From Carya illinoinensis (Eukaryota; Streptophyta; Magnoliopsida; Fagales; Juglandaceae): 64,000 bases of DNA. The notes under the pieces were generated by a model. That model saw only the letters and a program-made list of their open reading frames with translations, did no database searches and was not told the origin of the DNA. This document shows, piece by piece, positions 54,720 through 64,000 of this stretch. The DNA lies in contig NC_056755.1 of assembly GCF_018687715.1 (NCBI RefSeq), positions 18,179,501-18,243,500 of the forward strand, written 5' to 3'. Both the position numbers and the translations under genes were made by a program. Each line of letters begins with the position of its first letter. Position 1 is the stretch's first letter.

Positions 54720-55235
54720 AGATGTTCTTTATGAACCACTAAAATATAAAACTCGAGAATTTGACGACAAGCAAATCGGATTTGGATTCACTTATCAACT
54801 AAAGTCAATTGACAAAGCTTCATGTAAGATTGGTATAGGGGTGATAGCTCAAGATTGGTATATGAGTTTCTCTGATCTAGCACGGGCAGAAGCTTAAGGT
54901 GCTCTCCCAACAGCTATCTTTGGAGCAGGTTTGGGAATGACAAACATCATCTTAGAATGAGACTCTTGAAGTCAACAAAACCATAACATATGTGATAGAT
55001 TCTTGGACAAGCACTAGAATGTCAGTGAGTGATATTAAATGTAAACTTAGTAGTTTTGCTCACTGGTCAGCCAATCATGCAAGAAGAGAGGCTAATGAGA
55101 TGGCTCATGTCTTGGTCAGAGATGCCTTGAAAATTCCTGATGTAATTGTTGATATGGAGGCCGGTCCTCATTGTATTCAATTCTTGTTAAGAATGAATTG
55201 ATTAATAAAGAAATCTTGTTTAATTAAAAAAAAAC
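54720..55235 (+). pseudogene. 5'-truncated LINE tail with RNase H-like domain
   Basis: Plus-strand pieces of the RVT_3-type RNase H at the C-terminus of plant L1 LINEs: GIGVIAQDWYMSFSDLARAE, AIFGAGLGMTNIILE, then the open frame at 54992-55201 with VIDSWTSTRMSVSDIKCKLS, HWSANHARREANEMAHVLVR and DMEAGPHCIQFLL. Stops and one frame change precede the last frame. The coding end is followed within 30 bp by a poly-A run (55225-55234), the normal LINE 3' end. RNase H would remove RNA from the hybrid during retrotransposition. A host single-domain RNase H-like gene is less likely because of the truncation and poly-A. Confidence 0.8.
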
Positions 55236-56270
55236 TAAAATCAATTTAGTTGATAATACATAAGTTTTATGATGAATTGAAAGAAAAGAAGATATTTTCG
55301 TATAAAGTAAAAAGAAGAGATGAGAAACTAATAACAATTATAATGGATGTAAATTACAAGGAAAACGAATAATTAATAGTATTTAATTACTTTAACCTTC
55401 TTTCATCACCCTTTTTTCTTTTTCATAAGTAAATTTACAAGCTGATGTGACTTGATATGGTACGTCAAATTATAAAATTACTTTTATTATAAAGCAAATC
55501 TAATAGATTCTTTGAAACCACATCAGATTGTGGGTTTATTTTGTGTAATCTATCTATATTTATAACAGTTAGGCCTTGTTTATTAGTTGATGAAATCTCG
55601 ACTTTAATTTGAGATATTGTCTTTTATTTTATTTTAACTTTGAAATTTTCTATTCCATTATTATTAACCATTTTTTCAAATATGTTTTGTATTCAGATTT
55701 GTGAGAGTAAACGAGAAGAATTGAAAATATGAATTTTTGAAATAGTAAGTTTTTTTAGATTGAAAGATGTTTGGTTTGAAGTATTTATTTTAAGTTTTGC
55801 TATATACAAGCAAACTTGCACACTAATTTACGTACTAATATTAATTCATTTACATTTAAAATTTAAATTAGCACTATTTTTTATAAAATTTACTTTTTGA
55901 CCAATCACATTACATTGATACATATATTAGTGCATAATTATACTTGTAACTAGATTTTTCCTTTTTGAAAAGTTTGAAAATTGGACTTATAACCAAACGT
56001 ATTGGACTTTGCCTTTTCTTTCTTTTGTAATTGTTGCGTCCTTATTCTTTAAACATTTTGGATGGATTTATTTACATATATACGCGAAATCCTCTTATTT
56101 TATATATAAAATAATTTAAAACCTCAAAATGTTTAATGTAAAGTCGCATTATTTTTCAAATTATATTCAATTTGAGATTAAGATCAAATTCATTCTGTAT
56201 CATTTAACAATATGATTAGATGATGTGATCAAGATAACAAGATTTTTGCTTCAGTTGATATATATATAGA
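55236..56270. other. AT-rich intergenic DNA containing one MITE
   Basis: No coding sequence recognised. Holds the MITE at 55797-55955; the remainder shows only AT-rich low-complexity sequence. Confidence 0.5.
55797..55955. mobile_element. MITE, second copy of the family at 21153-21305
   Basis: In reverse orientation to the first copy. Shares CAATGTAATGTGATTGGTCA followed by AAAAAGTA and TAATTTAAATTTTAA, and the inverted ends TACAAGCAAACTTGCACACTAA and TTAGTGCATAATTATACTTG. About 160 bp. Confidence 0.8.
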
Positions 56271-56415
56271 GTAATGTTACATACAGTCATTTTTGTGCAC
56301 TCTCTGTGCACTCCACTAATATGATTGGCTGGATTAATTTTTTTTTAATACACAACCAATCATATCACTGGAGTGCACAAAAGAGTCCGCAAAAATGACT
56401 GCACATAGAATTTTT
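56271..56415. mobile_element. Hairpin MITE with long terminal inverted repeats
   Basis: Arms of about 55 bp: left ACATACAGTCATTTTTGTGC continuing to CACTAATATGATTGGCTG; right arm is its imperfect reverse complement (CAACCAATCATATCACTGG to GCAAAAATGACTGCACAT). Only about 20 bp separates the arms. Confidence 0.85.
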
Positions 56416-57092
56416 CATATATATAATATTAGAAATGCTAAACCCACCGATATTTAGGTCCTCATAGTGTGTTCGGATGCCTCCTTTTTTTTTTTCAATT
56501 TAGTAATTAAGGAAAAGTATTTTTTAATAATATTATAATTTTTTTAAATATTAAAAAATACATAAAAAAGCAAAAAAATAAAATAGAAGAAATACACTTA
56601 TTGGACTTGGTGGCGGTAGAGCCACTCATATTATATATAAAAGATATGGGTGGTGCTACTCCCACATAGGGAGGTTATCAAGAGACTTATCGAATAAATA
56701 AATTTTCTTGTCCTTTTATTAAAAAAATTTATTAAGAATTTTTAAAATAAAAATAAAAATTATATATTCATTAAAAAATATTTACTTACCTATTAAGTAC
56801 AAATAAATAAATAAAACTGAATTGATGGGGGTGAGTACCATATGTGGATAAGCATTTCCCAAAAGATATATCCACATTTTTTCAATGGATTGCTATCACC
56901 TGTCTTTATAAACTTTTTGATAGATTCTAAAATCCAAATTGCCTCAATTCTTTCAATTCCTAAATGTTTACGGTCCAATTATTTAAAATATTTAAAAATG
57001 ATAAAAAATGCATTAAAAAAAGTAAAAAATTAAAAAAGAAATACACTTATCGGACTTGGTGGCTATAGAGCCACTCATATTATATATAAAAA

Positions 57093-57304
57093 GAGAAATG
57101 CTACACATCATCTCACACCACACACTTTATATATTAAAATAATATTTTTTATTTTTTTATTTTTTATTTCATTTTATTCTTATTAAAATAATTAAATTAT
57201 TCTATTTATCATCTACACACTACATATTTATTATAGAAAAAATGAAAAAAAAATTAAAATAAGTGTGGTGTGTAAAGTGTGAGGATGATAAGAAGAATTT
57301 TCCG
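57093..57304. mobile_element. MITE inserted in duplication copy B
   Basis: Inverted ends: left AAATGCTACACATCATCTCA then CACCACACACTTTA; right, on the opposite strand, TTCTTATCATCCTCACACTT then TACACACCACACTT. The interior is AT-rich. Copy A lacks it, which gives the empty site. Confidence 0.75.
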
Positions 57305-57560
57305 TATAAAAAATATGAGTAGTGCTACTCCTACATAGGGAGGTTACCAAGAGAGTTATCGAATAAATAAATTTTCTTATCCTTTTATATAAAAAAAATT
57401 TATTAAGAATTTTTAAAATAAAAATAAAAATTGTATTTTCATTAAAAAATATTTACTTACCTATTAAGTAAAAAAATAAAAATAAAAATAAAAAACTGAA
57501 TTGATGGGGTGACCACCATATGTGGATAATCATTTCCCAAAAGATATATCCACATTTTTC

Positions 57561-57926
57561 TAAAGTTTAGTGTATGTTTATGATTGCAAAAAAGAAATAT
57601 AGCTTATAGTTTTAAGATTAATAACTTATAACTTAAATAATAAGTTCTATACTTCAAAAGTTGTTTACTATTTGATAAGCATGTATTTAAAGTATTTTTA
57701 AAATTAGTTATATTAATTTTTTTTAAATATACAGTTATCTGCATGAACTTTTTAATAAAAGTTTCAATTTGATACTTTTTAAAAAAAATAGATTTTCAGC
57801 CTTTTTAGATAATTAAAACACTTTTTATAAATTTATTAAACATATTATTTTTTCTTTAATAGAGTTTTCAAACAATTAAAAGTAATTTTTAAACTTTCAA
57901 ACTCAACCACAAAAAGGCTCTTACAA
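57561..57926. mobile_element. Insert of about 366 bp in duplication copy B, probable MITE
   Basis: Absent from copy A at the equivalent position (between CACATTTTTTC and CACCTGTCTTT). Its ends show weak inverted similarity (GTTTATGATTGCAAA versus, on the other strand, TTTTGTGGTTGAGTTTGAAA). AT-rich, non-coding. Confidence 0.5.
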
Positions 57927-58017
57927 CCACCTGTCTTTATAAACTTTTTGATAGATTCTAATATCCCAATTGAATTGGTTCTTTCAATTCCTAAATGTTT
58001 ACGGTCCAATTATTTTT

Positions 58018-58753
58018 TTCCTCATTTTCCCACCTTTTTATTAAGAATAAATATTCAATTAGAGTTTCCTTGAATTATTATTATTATTCTTTTGAAAATT
58101 CTATTTATTTTCTTGTAATTATTATGTTGAATAATTTATTTATAAACTTTTTATAATTCTATTTTCAATGGAGAACAAATAAAAGCAGTAGTATTTTCAA
58201 TTAGTTAATACTATTATATTTTTGTTTTCATTTTTTTTTTCTTTTTTTCTTTTTTTGGGTTTGTCCACAATCAAGCAACTTGGCGGTCTGCAGAAATTTT
58301 AGTCTCATGTTTGTACTCCGATTTCAAGGGGGTAAACGTAGGAGGTTGAAAAATGACAAGTGTACCAAGAACCGGTGGTGTAGTGGGGCAGTTTTCCACG
58401 GGAACCAGAAGTGTCTCGCGCATCACTCTCTCCCACTCCCTCAGGCTCTTCGATTCTCACCTCCCCTCTCTCTAAATATACCATCCCCAACTGCAATGGT
58501 GTTTTAGTTTCTCCTCCTCCTCCTCCTCCTCCTCCTCTTCTTCTTCTTCTTCTTCTTCTTCTTCTTCTTTATTCCCTTCTCTTTCTTTTCCTTCTCTCTT
58601 TCCTTCTCATCCCCCTGACATGTTTAGCCACCTTTCCATACCAGCTTGAGCTCCAAATTAAGCTTGTGTTCTTCGTACCTTCTTTCTTCTTCTTGTTCAT
58701 CTTCTTACTAAGGCAGAAAAGAAAATCCCGATTTGTTGTGTAGAACTTAAGAT
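58018..58753 (+). promoter_or_regulatory. Upstream region and leader of the IST1-like gene
   Basis: The distal part is AT-rich. A pyrimidine-rich leader-like segment runs from about 58420 to 58720, including a (CTC)n(CTT)n microsatellite at 58511-58569; CT-rich leaders are common in plant housekeeping genes. A CTCTAAATATACC stretch near 58470 might be a TATA-like element. An in-frame TAA at 58748-58750, three bases before the start codon, supports the start at 58754. Confidence 0.45.
58511..58569. repeat. (CTC)n(CTT)n microsatellite
   Basis: About 9 CTC units followed by about 10 CTT/TTC units in the probable 5' UTR of the IST1-like gene; length polymorphism is likely. Confidence 0.95.
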
Positions 58754-61700
58754 ATGTTTGACATCTTGTTCGGATGGCGAAAAGCTTCAAAATGGTAAAC
58801 TAATGTGTTCAGGAGCTTGAAGTTACTTTGTTCATGATCAATCATTTGCGGCTGATCATATGAGGTACTCGTGTGTGTTTCCTGTTGCAGCAAGAAATTG
58901 ATCAACCGGGTTCAGTGCCGACTAAAGCTTCTGAAGAACAAGAGGAATTCGATTGTGAGGCAACTGCGCGAAGACGTGGCTCAGCTAATCAAAGGCGGTT
59001 ATGAACATATTGCTTTTAATCGGGTAAGCTAAATGAACACATATTGCTTTGTAATCCAGAGTTTATTAATTACCTCTGATTTTTCTTTTGTTGACTTCAA
59101 AATTCATTTTTCAAGTTCTATAGCTTGTCTTAATTATTGCTCCAGGCTTGGAATAAAACGAGTTTTCCATGAAAATCCTGTTGCGTTTGTCCTTCCAGAA
59201 AATTTGACACGAGTTTATTAGTTTATTCGATTTTCTGAGAAGTCTAGGGATTAAAAGATTGCAGATATTAGGGGAGGTTATGGTGTAAATACCAAACTCT
59301 CTGTTTGTTCCATTTCTAGCTGATTGTTTGAGGTTTCCCAATCATTCATGGGAAGTTTGATGATGAGCCTTGTATTAGGTAACAAAAGAATCGTTTCCTG
59401 ACATCAAAAGCTCTAAATATAATAAAGATGATGAGAGGAAGAGAGGCAGGAAAGAAAAAAACGTTGATTGTAGCAAGATTGGCAATTATGATTGAGGGCA
59501 AGTTTCATTAACGTATACACAATTATAGAACTAAATAGTATCAATATAACTTCAATCTGGAACATAGTTCAATTTTATGCCGGGATTTGTTTCGAAGAGT
59601 TAAGGTACAAGTTCTGCCATTGAAAAGAGTTATTTTTGAGTTTGCTGACCAAATGTTCCTGCAATTTCTGTTTCGTGCACGTTATTGGTAAATTTTAAAA
59701 GTCGGACTCAAAAGGATCTTTTTTCTTGGCAGCAAGACCGTTTAAGCTTGCTTTCTAATCTGTTCTGAAAAATAATCCGAGTAGGCTAAAGTTGAGTATA
59801 GCAAGATAATGACCAAAACAGAATTCGATTTAGAAAGTCAGTTGTAGGCTGTCTCAATTTGATTCTGTAATTATGCATGATAGGAGTATATATGCTTTCT
59901 TGTTTGTTTAATTAGTTTATACTCCAAGATTACTATTGCAACTTTTGCTGAAGTATTAGGAATTTATTTTTGCAGCCTTTGTTATGTTACCATTTTTCTC
60001 ATTTTTCAGGTTGAGCAGCTCATCAAAGATGAAAGCATAGCAGCAGTGTATGAATTGTTAGATCATTTTTGTGAATTCATCCTCATCCATCTTTCGTATA
60101 TCCGAAGACACAAGTATGTAACTACAGATAACCGATCTCTTTCCTGTGCTACATACATCAGCCATTCTGATGTTATTCAAAGATTTTTGTTTGTAATTTC
60201 GTGGATTCAGGGACTGTCCAAATGATATCAATGAAGCAGTTTCAAGTCTTATATTTGCCTCTGCAAGATGTGGGGATTTACCTGAGCTTCAGGTGATCCG
60301 GAAGCTTTTTGGGGAGCGTTATGGTCAGAGATTTGCACTGTCAGCTGTTGAACTATTTCCTGGGAATCTAGTGAATCGTGAGGTAATAATCTATACCAGT
60401 TAGTAATATTGGTAGGGGATATTCCAGTTTCTAACATATGAATTCAATTTGATAAAATCTAAAACTACAGATAAAAGAGAAACTCTCCATTCAGTCAGTC
60501 TCAGAGGATGTGAAGCATAGATTGGTTGATGACATAGCCAGCGAATGCTGCCTGAAATCAGAAGTTTTAGCACTTGAATACTACCCTGAATGGCAAAAAC
60601 AGCAGGTGACCCACATGCTTGAATCAGAATGTTAAAAAACAAATTCATGCTGCTCTTACCAATTCTAATCAATTTACTCTCTTTTCTACCATGGAACCTA
60701 CAGGTGAAAGAAAATAGTGGACATCAAATACTGGATACAGATGTTCTGACTTATTATGATACAAACAAAGGATCTGAAATTCAAGCTTCAAATGCTAGAG
60801 AGATAGAAAGATATGTCACACATCTGGATTCATTATCAACAAGCAAGAACATTTCAAATGAACGGTGCAGCTCTCCCAGCCATCAAGATTCTGGTACATC
60901 TAGTGCTCTGACTGTTTCTTCTAATGTTCAGTCTACTAGTTCTTCTGTTGTTCAGCAATCATCCCCAGATGTAGTAGAATCTCCCCTGCATGAAAAGGCA
61001 GAGAAAGTGGAACATTCCAGCCTAGATTCACCAAATAAGTGTATAATTTCTGGTTTGCACCACAAGGAAATGAGAACTCCCACAGCATCTTCTACAGAGA
61101 ATTTGCCTCAATTTTCCGAGGAAGCAGTAGTGTATTTTGATGACATAGAGGAGTTTCAGTCTTTCACGAAGAAGGATGGAAATTTCCAAGACCAAAGAGT
61201 ATTTAAGTTCAAATCATCTGTCGCTCCCAGATGTGAAAAAAAGGGAATCAGTTGTGATCAAAATAATGTCGACAATTGTGAATCATTGAATGAGGAGTCA
61301 GGCTCAAGAAGATGTAGAAAAGGTGGAAAGGCATCTGGGAAAAGATTGAGGACATCAATGTCTAGGGAAAAACAAAGCATGAACAACATTGAATGTGCAA
61401 CATATTATGACAAACCGTGCAAAACTTCTCCAACTAATCATCCCAGCAAGCATCAGAAGAAGACTCCAGGAGTTGGAAAGCAACAATCATATGATGCTCG
61501 GAAAGGACTGAAGAAACCTTACTGTTTTGTCTACTTGAGAAGTAGCCTCCAGACATGTAACTGCAGGCATGATCTCAAGAGATCATTCTTTAACCATGAG
61601 ATGCCTGAGAACAGCTTGAGACACCGATTTTATGTTTGTTCCTGTGGTGACAAAGGCACAGACAACCTGGAAGTTTTACCAGGGAAGCTAAAGAGAGAAA

Positions 61701-62191
61701 TCACCTTCCCAAATCACGGTCCCAAAAGAGAACATGTTTGCCATGACCACAGGTTCTGGAATGGAGAATCAAATAAGGACATAGAATGGACAATCATCCC
61801 TCAGAAACCAAGGAGAACAAGTAACTGCAGTGGTGCTAGTGTGCATAATGATTTCACCTGCCCAGATTTCCAGCATAATTGGCAGAACAGTGAAGACACA
61901 GTTTCCTGCCAAACGATGGATAGTTGTTTTACCAAAAAAGAAACTTTGCCCTCCTATTCCAGAGCTGAGACCATGCCCTCGGAACGACCTAAAGAAGCAA
62001 GCAAGGAAAACATGCAACGCTCCAATTCTTGCCCCTATAAACATCCCAACCATGTTCATCCCAAGTTGCCTGACTATGATGTTATAGCAGCTAAATTTAT
62101 GTCTATCAAGAAAGAGCATCTGCAAAAGAAAGGCTGTGGCATGCCAACAACAGCCATGATCTCATATAATGTAGAGCACAAAGCAGTCTGA
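58754..62191 (+). CDS. IST1-like protein (ESCRT-III/VPS4 regulator), six exons
   Basis: Exons: 58754-58794, 58891-59023, 60010-60113, 60211-60382, 60471-60605, 60704-62191; all introns are GT-AG and phases agree, giving 690 aa. Residues about 10-175 form the Ist1 domain (start MFDILFGWRKASKC; later RVQCRLKLLKNKRNSIVRQL, REDVAQLIKGGYEHIAFNRV, FCEFILIHLSYIRRHKDCP, EAVSSLIFASARCGDLPELQ). IST1 proteins bind CHMP1 and VPS4 and modulate ESCRT-III disassembly in multivesicular-body sorting, acting on endosomes. The last exon (residues 196-690) is a long Ser-rich, probably disordered tail with an unusual Cys/His-rich part (about 480-640) and ends near the conserved-looking PDYDVIAAKFMSIKKEHLQK. An in-frame stop three bases upstream fixes the start. 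No damage seen. Exon boundaries are my own reading, without transcript data. Confidence 0.92.
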
Positions 62192-63109
62192 AATGTATAT
62201 CACTAGGTTTCTACAGCTTTCAACAGATCCTTGAATTTTTCTCTCCTAATGAATATTAATCAGCTGTTTATATTGTTAACAAATTTTAATGAGATAAATG
62301 TTATTTTTCTTCTCAAAATTTACTGTTGTATCACATTTTAAGCAATTTTATTCTCAGTAAGATGATAAAATCCAAAATAAAGAATAGCATTACTTTTATA
62401 ATTAATTGTTAATGGGTGGTTAGTGTGAAGTTGTTCTTCATCAGTAACGTTTATTTCAATGTTAGAAGGTGAATCATATATAGGTTCCTGATAAATACAA
62501 GAGGCAGAGGGATTTTATTCCTAAATTGGTTATCAGGAAAAAGAAAGAGCAATATGCAAAATTGAGTTGGTATACTGTTGACGTCCAATGCCAACCGTAT
62601 AAAATATGAGAAATTCAATATAAAAGTTTTATATTATATACTTCTACTTAATCAATACATTTAATATTCGAATAAATTCGAGCTTGTTCACGCGTTATTT
62701 CAGTTTACAAAACAGATTATTTAGATTTTTTTTATAACTTTATCTATAAAGTTTAACAAAAAAAAAAAAAACTTTCATTTTTTTAATATCTTTATAAAGT
62801 TTATATTCACAAGGATTTAAGTAACATATATAATATTTAGAACATGATTTCCTCTTATCTTTTCAAATAAATAAATAAATATATATATATATATATATGA
62901 AGTAATTGGAACTATAAAAAACCAAAAGACGAAAAATGGACTAAATTCATAAAATATATATAATAAAAGCCTCATACTATTGGGCCCAAACTAGGCTACA
63001 AGTGGTGTAGCTACTGTCAAGGAGAAACGACCCAAAACCTTCGTTAAGGTCAAATCTGGGCAACCCAGTGATGCGACCCAAGAAGGTGATTTGGGAGGCA
63101 ATCTTTTAA

Positions 63110-63302
63110 GGGTGGCATTACAGCCACTGCTCCCAGCTTGGGAGCTATCGTTAACATAAAAATGTTTTTTTTTTTTTCTTTATATGTATTTTTTAAATAC
63201 CTTTAAATATGTAATATTATTAAAAAATATTTCCTTAATTAAAAATTAAATTTAAAAAAAAAAAATTGGCAGCAATAGCTCCCAGGGAACGGTGAATATA
63301 GT
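63110..63302. repeat. Possible MITE with inverted ends around TCCCAG/GGGAGCTAT
   Basis: Left end contains CTGCTCCCAGCTTGGGAGCT, itself a palindrome, followed by ATCG; right end carries GGCAGCAATAGCTCCCAGGG in inverted orientation. The interior is A/T-rich. Target duplication not resolved. Confidence 0.5.
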
Positions 63303-63437
63303 ATTTTCCATCTTTTAATTAATTGAAAGAGAATCGTCACACTTTTTATGATTTTCTGTTTTAACTGTTTAGGTTTTCTTGTACTTTATTTTGTTAAAAT
63401 GTTAAGAATCTAAATTCAAAACAAACTAAAATATAGC

Positions 63438-63842
63438 TTAGACAGTGGATTGAGATGAGATGAATTGAGATAATTTGTAAATAATAATAAAATATTTGAG
63501 TTGAAATGAGATGAGATGAGTTAGAAATGGTTTGAGTTAAAATAATATACGGAATTTTAAAAAATAAGAGAGAAAAAATTGAATAAAAATATTACAATAT
63601 AATTTTTATTGTTATAAAAATATTGTTATAATATAATTTTTTTAATATAATTTTTGTTTTGAAATTTGAAAAAGTTGATTTTTTTTTTAATTTTAGAAAA
63701 AATTGTAATAATTAAGTAATGATTAGATGAAAAAGTTGAAAATTTAAAATTAAATAATATTTATATTTATAGTATTTAAATATTAAAATAAAATAATATA
63801 AAATAAGATAAAATAGAAGAATCTCCATCCAAACCAAACCTG
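63438..63842. mobile_element. MITE of the GAGATGAGATGA type
   Basis: Starts near GACAGTGGATTGAGATGAGA, contains TGAGATGAGATGAGTTAGA and a TTTGAAATTTGAAAAAGTTG-like core, and ends AATCTCCATCCAAACCAAAC. The ends are weakly inverted (TGGATTGAGAT versus TTGGATGGAGAT). I associate this sequence style with abundant MITEs in Fagales genomes, from memory and not checked. Confidence 0.6.
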
Positions 63843-64000
63843 AAAGAATCAATATTTTATTTAACTCCGAGGGTACATTTCGTTCGTGGAATAGGATGCT
63901 AAAAATGTGTAATGATATACCTATAACTTTTTTATAACTACTTTACAACTCATTTTAATACCAGAAATGATTTGTGCAGTCGGGAAATGCAGTCGGCGTG

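Larger units (their letters stand above)
56525..58017. repeat. Tandem duplication of about 460 bp; second copy carries two insertions
   Basis: Copy A (56525-56990) and copy B (about 56985-58017) share GAAATACACTTATYGGACTT, GCTACTCCYACATAGGGAGG, CCATATGTGGATAA, CATTTCCCAAAAGATATATC and CCTAAATGTTTACGGTCCAA in the same order. Copy B is longer because of an inserted MITE (57093-57304) and a second insert of about 366 bp (57561-57926). Without them it would be about 455 bp. Non-coding. Confidence 0.88.
62192..64000. other. IST1 3' flank and AT-rich DNA with MITEs
   Basis: Begins with the probable 3' UTR (AT-rich, with TAATGAATATTAATC and ATGAGATAAATG near 62250-62300). No further gene. Contains an (AT)n/(AAAT)n tract at 62866-62900 and two MITE-like segments (63110-63302 and 63438-63842). 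Confidence 0.5.

Noticed and set aside
60629..60703. Start of the last IST1 exon at the ATG at 60629
   Set aside because: This part is intron; the acceptor CTACAG at 60698-60703 joins in phase with the upstream Ist1-domain exons.

Overview
This is a plant nuclear window, AT-rich and dominated by nested transposable elements. It has two recognisable single-copy host genes, one near each end: an intronless NDR1/HIN1-like (LEA_2) membrane protein at 6277-6990 and a six-exon IST1-like ESCRT regulator at 58754-62191. Lineage-typical plant elements (SIRE-type copia, Tat-type gypsy, CACTA, Helitron, plant L1, BED-hAT) and small MITEs point to a woody eudicot. The terminal MITE at 63438-63842, built on repeated TGAGATGAGATGA, resembles a family I associate with Fagales/Juglandaceae, but that placement is inference.

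Layout from left to right: AT-rich DNA (1-2856). A 2753-bp non-coding CACTA element with a perfect 3-bp target duplication (2857-5609). The NHL gene (6277-6990). A decayed Helitron Rep/helicase on the minus strand (about 8800-11450, possibly to 14500), split by a 2158-bp solo LTR with a 5-bp duplication (11781-13938). A complete but dead Ty1/copia element (15446-20137). Small MITEs. An L1 LINE whose 5' half lies inverted (about 21930-24425) and whose 3' half lies in sense (24430-25079, continued at 32668-32756 and 33959-34027), the topology expected from twin priming.

Into the LINE went two later insertions. One is a 7588-bp SIRE-like LTR element (25080-32667, minus strand) whose LTRs look identical and which carries gag and an env-like ORF but no pol. 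The other is a 1194-bp non-autonomous hAT element (32757-33950) carrying an aspartic-protease gene fragment and a second, unrecognised fragment.

Next comes a broken Tat-type Ty3/gypsy element (about 36178-46696, with a 127-bp tandem array and a polypurine tract to 47779). An apparently intact 5-kb hAT transposon (41642-46647) is inserted near the end of its pol reading frame. A second Tat-like gypsy element lies on the minus strand (about 49440-53704, LTR-like to about 54130), then a 5'-truncated LINE tail with an RNase H domain (54720-55235), MITEs and a 460-bp tandem duplication (56525-58017), the IST1 gene, and a MITE-bearing AT-rich tail.

The host genes are unrelated (plasma-membrane defence-type protein; multivesicular-body sorting). 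The rest records layered transposition. The most unusual item is the SIRE-like derivative, which seems to have moved recently without its own pol and carries clusters of CTCGAGCG-type repeats both upstream of its LTR TATA box and upstream of its env-like ORF.
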